Assembly (NCBI RefSeq): GCF_030418455.1
Contig: NZ_JAUHPW010000005.1
Location: 62,001 to 126,000, forward strand
Direction: 5' to 3'
DNA length: 64,000 bases
Source of the DNA: Demequina litoralis
GTDB taxonomy: Bacteria; Actinomycetota; Actinomycetes; Actinomycetales; Demequinaceae
Shown: in pieces, positions 58,282 through 64,000 of the stretch
Layout of the letters: each line of letters opens with the position of its first letter
Numbering within the stretch: the stretch's first letter is position 1
Program-made: the position numbers and the translations under genes
Notes under the pieces: model-generated
What the model saw: only the letters and a program-made list of their open reading frames with translations
The model's database searches: none
Told to the model about the DNA's origin: nothing

Positions 58282-59309
58282 CCGCCGCATCGTCCCTCCC
58301 GACCCCACGCGGCACCGACATCAGCCGACTGCTGGGACTGCACACGCGCGGTGCGCAGCTCATCCTGGCGGTGTACGTCGCGTCGAACCTCGCGTTCGTC
58401 GCGAGCACGGCGGACCTGCTCGACCACGTGTGGGCGTCGTACGTCGCGGTGGCGCTGGTGACGGCGGGCGGATTCGTGGTGACGCGGCCGCATCCGGACC
58501 CGTTCCCGCTCGCTCTCACGGCGGCGGTGCTCGGGGTGGTCGTGGCCTCGACGGCGCTGGTGCTGTACGCGCTGCCCGACACCGGCTCGCTGGGGCGTGC
58601 CACCTGGTATCTGGGCGCGAACACCTGGCTGCTGTGGTTCCTCACCCTGCGGCGTCGCGCGCGGCTGGCGTGGGCGGGCGGTCTTGTCATGCTGGCGGAG
58701 ACGATGCTGTGGGCCAAGCTCGCGGGGCGGGGCGCGGTCGACGGGCTGACCCTCGCGATGCCGCAGATCCTGCTGCTGATCATCGCGACGCTGTTCGGCA
58801 CGGCGCTGCGACGGTCGAGCGCCCGCATCAACGCGCTCGCCGGCCGGTCCGTCGAGGCGGCGGCCGCCGCAGGGGCGCTCGAGGCGGCGCGGCGCGTCCA
58901 GGACGAGCGCGCCGACGAGCTCGCCGACGTGGTGGTCCCCGCGCTCACGCTGCTGGCGTCGGGGACGCCGCTCACCGAGGCGATGCGCGAGGAGATCGTG
59001 CGGGTGGAGGCGCAGCTGCGCGACTCGGTGCGCGGGCACGGGCTCGCGCTGCCGCCGATCGTGCAGGCCGCGACGCGGGCGAGGTCGCGGGGGGTGGCGG
59101 TGACACTGCTGGACGACCTGGGCGTGCCGCTCTCCCCCATCGAGACCGATGCGGTGGTGCGCGCCGTCTCGACGGCGCTCGATGCCGCGGCTGAGGGGAG
59201 CGTGACGGTGCGGCTGCTGCCGCCCGGGCGGGACGAGATGCTGACGATCGTGTCGCTGGGTGGCGACGAGGTGAGGCGGGTGGCGGTGCCCAGTGGGGTT
59301 GGTTTGTAG
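58278..59309 (+). CDS. Membrane sensor-like protein, kinase-related, apparently without H-box
   Basis: 343 residues from GTG 58278 in a GTGA overlap with the kinase. Five or six membrane helices come first (HTRGAQLILAVYVASNLAFVASTADLL ... WLLWFLTLRRRARLAWAGGLVMLAETMLWAKL). The C-terminal half follows the outline of the partner's dimerisation and ATPase lobes (RINALAGRSVEAAAAAGALEAARRVQDERADELADVVVPAL, AVVRAVSTALDAAAEGSVTVRLLPPGRDEMLTIVSLGG) but lacks a clear phospho-histidine and the DxGxG loop. It may be a degenerate kinase partner. No regulator gene adjoins. Confidence 0.65.
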   Translation: MTAASSLPTPRGTDISRLLGLHTRGAQLILAVYVASNLAFVASTADLLDHVWASYVAVALVTAGGFVVTRPHPDPFPLALTAAVLGVVVASTALVLYALPDTGSLGRATWYLGANTWLLWFLTLRRRARLAWAGGLVMLAETMLWAKLAGRGAVDGLTLAMPQILLLIIATLFGTALRRSSARINALAGRSVEAAAAAGALEAARRVQDERADELADVVVPALTLLASGTPLTEAMREEIVRVEAQLRDSVRGHGLALPPIVQAATRARSRGVAVTLLDDLGVPLSPIETDAVVRAVSTALDAAAEGSVTVRLLPPGRDEMLTIVSLGGDEVRRVAVPSGVGL

Positions 59310-59332
59310 GCGCGGGCGTCAGCCGTCGCGCG

Positions 59333-60481
59333 TCAGGCCTCCGGATCGTCGGCGTCGACAGGCTTGCCTCGCTTGAGCGCACCGGCCATGGAGCCCTTCG
59401 CGTTGTTGGCGAAGGACCCGAACGACTTGGCGGCGCCGCCCGCGGCAGCTCGAGCCGACTTGGCTGCATCGCCGGCTGCGGCTCCGACGGCCTTCGCGGC
59501 ACCGCCGGTCGCGGTCGTCACCGTGGCGGTCGCGCCCTTGAGGGCCGTGAGCGCCCTGGCCTCGTCGGCAACCCCGTCGCCGTCGAGGTCGACGCTGCGG
59601 AACGCCGCAGTGGCGTCGACGACCTTGCTCCAGACGCCTTCACCGAAGTCCTTCGCCGAGCCCGAGGCGGACCGCATCGCGAGCACCGCGCGGGATGCGT
59701 CCGGCACGTCGCTGCCGTCCGAGTAGGAGAGCTCGAGCCATTCGGGCCAGGTCTCCGCGGGGGCCGAGAAGCCCTCGCGGCACGACTTCACCACGGCGCT
59801 GCCGAAGTAGAAGCTGGTGGCACCGCCCGCGACTGCACCGATCACGGGGATCGCCTTGGTGCTGATCTTCACGGTGCCCATCGTGGCGCCTTGCGCGATC
59901 GCCTGCTTCGCAAGGACCATGGTGACCGGAACCAGCGCCGAGTCCGGCAGCTGCTGGGCGAGGAGATCACCCCACTTGGCGTCGGCGCCCATGACCGCAG
60001 CTCCGGCGACCGATCGGGCCCCCGCCACGGTGGCGCCCGCAGGCAGCGCCGACATCACCATGCCGGTGATCGGGCTCTTGCGCTTCTCGCCGAGCAGCGC
60101 GCCGAGCACGACGGCCTTGGCCCGCTCGGGGTCGTCGATCGCGATCCCGCGCAGCTCAGCCATGCAGAGCGCGAACAGCGCGGTCGTCTCGTAGAAGAAC
60201 AGTAGGTCGGCGACTCCGAGGCCGATCGCCACCGGGATCCCGACCGCCGGGATCGTCGCCGATGCTCCCGCCGCAGCGCTCGCCGTCGTCGTGGTCGCCA
60301 CGTACTGCGACTCGATCTTCTTCATGACCGCCGCCGGCGACGCGGAGGGGTCCTTGCGACGGACCTCCTTGATGTACGCCGCCGCGGCCGGACGCTGAAC
60401 CGCGATCGCCTTGAAGACGCGCTCCTGGAAGTCGTCGGGGAGCGCGACGGCAGTGGTCGTCGTGGTGGTCGTGTCGCTCAT
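59333..60481 (-). CDS. Hydrophobic Ala/Gly-rich protein with EF-hand-like loop, EcsC-like (tentative)
   Basis: 382 residues. A Thr-rich N-terminus (TTTTTTAVALPDDFQERVFKAIAVQRP) leads to hydrophobic stretches, SAAAGASATIPAVGIPVAIGLGVADLLFFYETTALFALCMAELRGIAIDDPE and TKAIPVIGAVAGGATSFYFGSAVVKSCREGF, that resemble EcsC-family membrane-associated proteins. Near residue 300 is a calcium-loop-like DLDGDGVADEARAL. The C-terminus is a ~70-residue Ala/Lys/Gly low-complexity tail with repeats of GGAAKAVGAAAGDAAKSARAAAGGAAKS. The name is by resemblance; no enzyme motif is seen. Confidence 0.5.
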   Translation of the reverse strand: MSDTTTTTTTAVALPDDFQERVFKAIAVQRPAAAAYIKEVRRKDPSASPAAVMKKIESQYVATTTTASAAAGASATIPAVGIPVAIGLGVADLLFFYETTALFALCMAELRGIAIDDPERAKAVVLGALLGEKRKSPITGMVMSALPAGATVAGARSVAGAAVMGADAKWGDLLAQQLPDSALVPVTMVLAKQAIAQGATMGTVKISTKAIPVIGAVAGGATSFYFGSAVVKSCREGFSAPAETWPEWLELSYSDGSDVPDASRAVLAMRSASGSAKDFGEGVWSKVVDATAAFRSVDLDGDGVADEARALTALKGATATVTTATGGAAKAVGAAAGDAAKSARAAAGGAAKSFGSFANNAKGSMAGALKRGKPVDADDPEA

Positions 60482-60688
60482 GGGTACCCCTCAGTCCTCC
60501 GGTGCAGATCACGATGCGCGTCCGGGCGGCGATGCCCGGGAACGCGTGGCGTTCACGGTACCGGCGCAGACCGACAACGGACGGCAAGTCGGCCGCTCGC
60601 GAGCGTTGATGTGGCTGATCTCACCTCTGAGCGCGCGGGCGTGCGGGCGCGTTCGTGTCGCGGAGGTGCACGGCGCATCGTCCCGCGT

Positions 60689-61837
60689 CTAGGTGGAGGA
60701 TGCGGCGGTCGCCATGCGGCCGAGGGCCGCGGCCTCCTCGGTGATGTCGATGCCGACGGGGCACCAGGCGATGCAGCGGCCGCAGCCGACGCAGCCGAGC
60801 ATCCCGAACTGGTCCTCCCAGCTGGAGAGCTTGTGGGTGATCCATTGGCGGTAGCGAGCCTTGACGTCGCCGCGGAGCGGGCCGCCGTGGATGTAGCTGA
60901 AGTTCTCGGAGAAGCAGGAGTCCCAGACGCGGTGGCGCTCGGCGTTGTCGCCGGCGAGGTCGCTGGTGTCCTGGATGGTGGTGCAGAAGCATGTGGGGCA
61001 CACGAGGGTGCAGTTGGTGCAGGCGAGGCAGCGGGAGGCGACGTCGTCCCAGCGGGGGGACTCAGCGGAGGCCTGGAGCACGTCGTGGATGGTGTCGGTG
61101 TTGATGGACCGTGTCTGGCGGGCGGCTGCTTGGTCGGTGACGTCTATTGCCGCTTGCTGCGCCTCTTCGCCCGCGGGGGTGGTCGCGATGGCGTCGGCGA
61201 CTTCCCTGCCGGCCTCGGTGCCGACCTCGAGGACGAAGCGGTGCTCCGGCACCATGACCTCGGTGAGGAGGAGGTCGTAGGCGGGCTCTTGGGTCTCTGG
61301 ATTGGTCGCGGCGGGGCGTGGGCCGGTGCCCATGGAGGCGCAGAAGCAGGTGGCGGCGGGCTCGCCGCAGGCGACGGCGACGGTGAAGGTGCCGTCGCGC
61401 CGGGCGATGTAGTGGGCGTCGTGGAAGGGCCGGTCGGCGAGGACGGCGTCGTGAATCTCGACGGCGCGGAGGTCGCAGCTGCGGACTCCCAGGAGGGCTA
61501 TCGGCGGGGCATCTGGCGTGTCGCGCTCGACGGTGAAGTGGCCCTCTTCGCGGCGGCCGCGCCAGACGACCTCCTCGGCCGGGAAGAACACCGGCTTGGT
61601 GGACTGGGCGGGGTCGGCGAAGCCGAAGTAGGCGTCGTCGTCGCGTTGCCTCAGCCGGTAGGTGCCCGCCTCCTGCTCGTCGCCGACGCCCTTTGGCAGG
61701 TCAGCGGCCGCGTGGATGTCGCCGGTGACGATCGCATCGCCCCGGACGGACGGCCCGACGACGCGGTAGCCGCGCCGTCGCAGCTCCGCGATGAGGCCAT
61801 CGAGGCCGTCGGGCTCAAGGATTCGGATGTCGTCCAT
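60689..61837 (-). CDS. hyhB: Hydrogenase beta subunit: two 4Fe-4S clusters
   Basis: 382 residues from ATG 61837, with GAGGAGG upstream. The N-terminal domain contains [20 protein letters not shown] and [21 protein letters not shown], seen in sulfite-reductase-A-like and Frh/Hyh beta proteins. C-terminal cluster motifs are [21 protein letters not shown] and [28 protein letters not shown], two 4Fe-4S sites. It relays electrons between the hydrogenase core and the gamma subunit. Its gene begins the split locus. Confidence 0.92.
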   Translation of the reverse strand: MDDIRILEPDGLDGLIAELRRRGYRVVGPSVRGDAIVTGDIHAAADLPKGVGDEQEAGTYRLRQRDDDAYFGFADPAQSTKPVFFPAEEVVWRGRREEGHFTVERDTPDAPPIALLGVRSCDLRAVEIHDAVLADRPFHDAHYIARRDGTFTVAVACGEPAATCFCASMGTGPRPAATNPETQEPAYDLLLTEVMVPEHRFVLEVGTEAGREVADAIATTPAGEEAQQAAIDVTDQAAARQTRSINTDTIHDVLQASAESPRWDDVASRCLACTNCTLVCPTCFCTTIQDTSDLAGDNAERHRVWDSCFSENFSYIHGGPLRGDVKARYRQWITHKLSSWEDQFGMLGCVGCGRCIAWCPVGIDITEEAAALGRMATAASST

Positions 61838-61849
61838 GACACGCCTCCT

Positions 61850-61897
61850 CTTGCGACGGTAGGCGCGTTCTTCGGCGAGGCTAGGGACCTTGGTCCG
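61850..61897 (-). promoter_or_regulatory. Hydrogenase promoter module c (DosR/DevR-like box)
   Basis: GGGACCTTGGTCCG at 61884-61897, identical to modules a and b. The -10-like TACCGT and the partner dyad are less perfect here (CTTGCGACGGTAG), but the distance to ATG 61837 (46 bases from box to start) is the same. Confidence 0.7.
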
Positions 61898-61995
61898 GGA
61901 CCGGCGTCGAGGCGACCATCCGTCCGACGTCCCACACGAGGCCGGGCACGAGCACCTACGATCTGTGCACCGTCCACCCACCTGCAGGGAGCCCC

Positions 61996-63180
61996 ATGTC
62001 CGGCTACGCCGTCATCGATCTCGAGACCACCGGCTTCGCCTACAAGTCGCTCGACCGCATCTGCGAGATCGCCGTGGTGCTCCTCGACGCCGATGGCCGC
62101 CGCGAGGACGCCTACAGCACGCTCGTCAACCCGCTCCGTGACCTCGGCGCTCAGCACGTTCACGGTATCGACGCAACCGACACCCGCGTCGCGCCGACGT
62201 TCGACCGCATCGTCGGCGACCTCACCGAGCTCCTCGGCGGACGCACCGTGGTCGCCCACAACGCGCCGTTCGACGTCCGCTTCCTCGCCGCGGAGTACGC
62301 GCGCGCGGGCGTCCCGATCGCGCTGACGCCGGACGATGCGGTGTGCACCATGAAGCTCGCGCGCGAGGTCGGCGTCCCGTCGAAGCTCGGTGATGCCTGC
62401 CAACACTTCGGGATCCCGCTGGACGGCGCGCACGCCGCGCTCGTCGACGCAGAGGCCACCGCGCAACTCCTCGCGCGGTACCGCGAGTTCGCGTCCGTCG
62501 AACGCCGCTGGCACCAGCTCGCCACCGCCGGTGAGAGACTCACCTGGCCTGCTGCGGCTCCGCTCGCCACCTCCGTGGTTCACCGTGGCGCTACCCGTCC
62601 CGGCAACGGACTCCTCGAGTCTGTGGTCGCCGCCTTCGACGGGGCAAGCCACCACCGCGGCGAGAGCGCCTACCTCGACCTCCTCGGGCGTGTCCTCCTC
62701 GACCGCAAGATCACCGCGCAGGAGAAGGTCGCGCTCGACTCCGAGGCCGCGCATCACCGCCTGTCCGCAGCGGACCGCGAGCGTCTTCACCGCACGTACA
62801 TGCTCGGCGTCGTCGACGCGGCATGCGACGACGACCTCCTCACCGCCGACGAGCGCGCGCACATCGTCCAGATGGCCAACCTCCTCGGTCTCGCGGACCT
62901 CGAGGTCGAGGCGCTGCTGGCGCACGCGACTTCCCGGGTGGCGACAGTGTCCACCTCGCTGGACCTCACTCCCGGCGCGCTCGTCGTCTTCACCGGGCAC
63001 GCCGCGGCCGACAAGGCAAGGCTCAGCTCGATCGCCGAGTCCCGGGGCCTCGTCGTGTGGCCCGGTGTCAAGAAGGGCGTCGCCGCCGTGATCGCGAAGG
63101 ACCCGGGATCCAACTCCGGTAAGGCCAAGAAGGCCCGCGACCTCGGGATCCCTGTCGTCGGCTCCGACGCCCTCGGCTGA
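61996..63180 (+). CDS. DEDD exonuclease with TerB-like middle and C-terminal BRCT domain
   Basis: 394 residues, ATG 61996 with AGGGAG upstream. The N-terminal ~170 residues are a DnaQ/epsilon-type exonuclease with VIDLETTGFAYKSLDRICEIAVVLLDADG (DxE), HGIDATDTRVAPTFDRIVGDL, VVAHNAPFDVRFLAAEY and HAALVDAEATAQLL, completing the DEDDh set. The middle (LLGRVLLDRKITAQEKVALDSEAA ... DDDLLTADERAHIVQMANLLGL) resembles TerB/calcium-loop helices. The end GALVVFTGHAAADKARLSSIAESRGLVVWPGVKKGVAAVIAKDPGSNSGKAKKARDLGIPVVG is a BRCT domain. Likely a DNA-repair exonuclease or a proof-reading-like enzyme. Confidence 0.88.
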   Translation: MSGYAVIDLETTGFAYKSLDRICEIAVVLLDADGRREDAYSTLVNPLRDLGAQHVHGIDATDTRVAPTFDRIVGDLTELLGGRTVVAHNAPFDVRFLAAEYARAGVPIALTPDDAVCTMKLAREVGVPSKLGDACQHFGIPLDGAHAALVDAEATAQLLARYREFASVERRWHQLATAGERLTWPAAAPLATSVVHRGATRPGNGLLESVVAAFDGASHHRGESAYLDLLGRVLLDRKITAQEKVALDSEAAHHRLSAADRERLHRTYMLGVVDAACDDDLLTADERAHIVQMANLLGLADLEVEALLAHATSRVATVSTSLDLTPGALVVFTGHAAADKARLSSIAESRGLVVWPGVKKGVAAVIAKDPGSNSGKAKKARDLGIPVVGSDALG

Positions 63181-63283
63181 AGTAGGGAAGCCGTCTGGGC
63201 GAGCCGCCCACGCCTCGATCTCGCGGCGCGCGGGACACGACACCGTGCTCACCGAGAGGCGTTTCCCGACTGGCGTCGCCCGT

Positions 63284-63622
63284 TCAGAACCGCGCGGCTG
63301 CCTGCTGACGGATCAGCTCGAGGTAGCGACGAGTCGCAGGACTCCACTCGCCGGAGCGCAGCATGGCGGCACACTTGCTCGCGCAGTAGCTGGCCACCGT
63401 CGGCGCTGAAGGGACATCGCCTTCGAGAAGGAAGGCGATGAGCCGATCGTTGTTCCACACGAAGCGAGATGTGCGAACACCCAGACGCACAGCGATCTGA
63501 TCCGCGTCGAGCCCCTCGGCCCGCAATCGGAAGACGTCACCGACCCGCGAACGATCGGTCGAGAGGTAGTGCTCGATCTGCGCCACCACCTCCAGGGCGG
63601 GACCGTGCGATTGGTCAGCCAT
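63284..63622 (-). CDS. Small helical protein downstream of the DUF2075 helicase
   Basis: 112 residues from ATG 63622, overlapping the stop of the helicase gene. EVVAQIEHYLSTDRSRVGDVFRLRAEGLDADQIAVRLGVRTSRFVWNNDRLIAFLLEG contains a helix-turn-helix-like section (DADQIAVRLGVRTSRFVWNND), followed by SYCASKCAAMLRSGEWSPATRRYLELIRQQ. Codon use has less GC than most of the window. It is likely co-translated with the helicase; a DNA-binding or adaptor role is inference. No family was recognised. Confidence 0.6.
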   Translation of the reverse strand: MADQSHGPALEVVAQIEHYLSTDRSRVGDVFRLRAEGLDADQIAVRLGVRTSRFVWNNDRLIAFLLEGDVPSAPTVASYCASKCAAMLRSGEWSPATRRYLELIRQQAAARF

Positions 63623-64000
63623 CACCGAGCCTCCGAGCCCGCGAGCAGCGACCGCAAGTACTCGCGGGTCTCAGCGTCCGTCGAGTAGAGAACGGTTCCC
63701 ACCATCCCTCGCGTGAGCAACACCTTGTAGACGTTGCGCACATTGCCGTCAAAGGCCTCGTCGCTGACCGTCCTGCGACTCCTGAACGCGGGGTCCTTGG
63801 AGAATTCGCGCCTGCTGATCCACTCGCCATCCCTGACGACGAGGTCGGGCCCGATGATGAGCCCGTTCCAGTCGTATTCGAAGCCCTGAGCCGTATACAC
63901 GCACCCGACCTGCGTCTCACCGCCGTCCTCGGTAGCCCACAGGCTCGACGGCGGGTATGGACCGACCCTGCGATCCGCCTTCGTGTTCCACGGACGCGCC
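63622..64000 (-). CDS. DUF2075 (Schlafen group 3-like) helicase, C-terminal part
   Basis: Only the C-terminal ~126 residues are in the window; the 5' end lies beyond base 64000. Text near the right edge translates to ADRRVGPYPPSSLWATEDGG, followed by ETQVGCVYTAQGFEYDWNGLIIGPDLVVRDGEW and YKVLLTRGMVGTVLYSTDAETREYLRSLLAG. The GCVYTAQGFEYDWNGLIIG and VLLTRGMVGT motifs are helicase motifs V and VI of DUF2075 proteins, superfamily 1 ATPases found in defence and mobile contexts. With the small downstream gene it forms the visible end of a possible defence cassette. Confidence 0.85.
   Translation of the reverse strand, partial: ARPWNTKADRRVGPYPPSSLWATEDGGETQVGCVYTAQGFEYDWNGLIIGPDLVVRDGEWISRREFSKDPAFRSRRTVSDEAFDGNVRNVYKVLLTRGMVGTVLYSTDAETREYLRSLLAGSEAR

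Larger units (their letters stand above)
1341..62340. repeat. Dispersed 10-mer GGACGATGCG, about 44 exact copies
   Basis: Counted by eye. Plus-strand copies start at 2086, 2955, 3536, 9301, 10227, 14308, 15194, 19840, 21971, 26119, 29148, 30059, 35517, 39160, 39392, 42951, 48184, 48814, 50078, 53030 and 62331. Minus-strand copies (CGCATCGTCC) start at 1341, 3110, 6319, 7973, 14726, 16146, 20903, 22203, 24474, 29365, 30883, 38696, 40547, 42316, 43465, 45603, 49812, 51652, 52428, 54563, 55565, 58286 and 60674. Many more match in the inner 8 bases. Copies lie in genes and between them, in both directions. The side after GCG is often GCGG. Confidence 0.85.

Overview
The window is chromosomal DNA of a very GC-rich bacterium. 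GTG/TTG starts with purine-rich Shine-Dalgarno sites, ATGA/GTGA gene overlaps, a long IleRS behind an actinobacterial-type T-box, a SigK/RskA pair, and DUF2510, DUF6318-like, DUF6226-like and DUF6390-like proteins all point to an actinobacterium, probably in the Micrococcales. That placement is inference; the window has no rRNA or tRNA gene to fix it.

Layout. 0-5.9 kb: two tandem folC paralogues, a DUF2510 membrane protein, a cysteine synthase and an aminodeoxychorismate lyase-like protein. 5.9-10.4 kb: a sulfurtransferase and ileS with its T-box. 10.4-16.1 kb: an ECF sigma factor overlapping a membrane partner, two paralogous lipoproteins, a paralogous orphan partner and an FAD monooxygenase. 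Three of these promoters share AACC-N15-CTGTT. 16.2-22.7 kb: YCII, MFS, two VOC proteins, a DUF885 peptidase-like protein, a PQQ sugar dehydrogenase lipoprotein and a DUF952 protein. 22.8-24.4 kb: a two-gene exported-protein cassette between two near-identical copies of a 24-bp palindrome. 24.5-27 kb: membrane-lipid genes. 27-30.6 kb: dipZ, a Met/Asp/Glu-rich lipoprotein, sigK and rskA, with two SigK-type promoters. 30.6-42.3 kb: antiporter, hydrolases, YbaK, acetyltransferase, NYN protein, glpD-glpK and small membrane proteins. 42.4-48.5 kb: sbcD-sbcC, small hypotheticals, a DUF3800 gene with a structured-RNA candidate, and a repeat-rich non-coding block. 48.6-61.9 kb: a cytosolic NAD(P)-type (group 3b-like) [NiFe] hydrogenase locus. 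62-64 kb: an exonuclease-BRCT protein and the end of a DUF2075 helicase gene with a small partner.

The hydrogenase is the main metabolic system. Its four structural subunits sit in three transcription units: beta at 60.7 kb, gamma at 55.1 kb, delta and alpha at 53.9-51.7 kb followed by maturation protease, hypC, an EamA transporter, a DUF6390-like protein and a CbiM/NikM-like nickel component. Each unit starts with the same promoter module: an identical 14-bp inverted repeat resembling a DosR/DevR box, about 41.5 bp upstream of the inferred transcription start. Between beta and gamma lie an HTH-MNT/HEPN toxin-antitoxin pair, two sensor-kinase-like genes without a response regulator, and a hydrophobic protein.

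The whole window carries a non-palindromic 10-mer, GGACGATGCG, in about 44 exact copies on both strands. It occurs in genes and between them and is far above chance. This and the dispersed 24-bp palindrome are the two signals least explained by known features.
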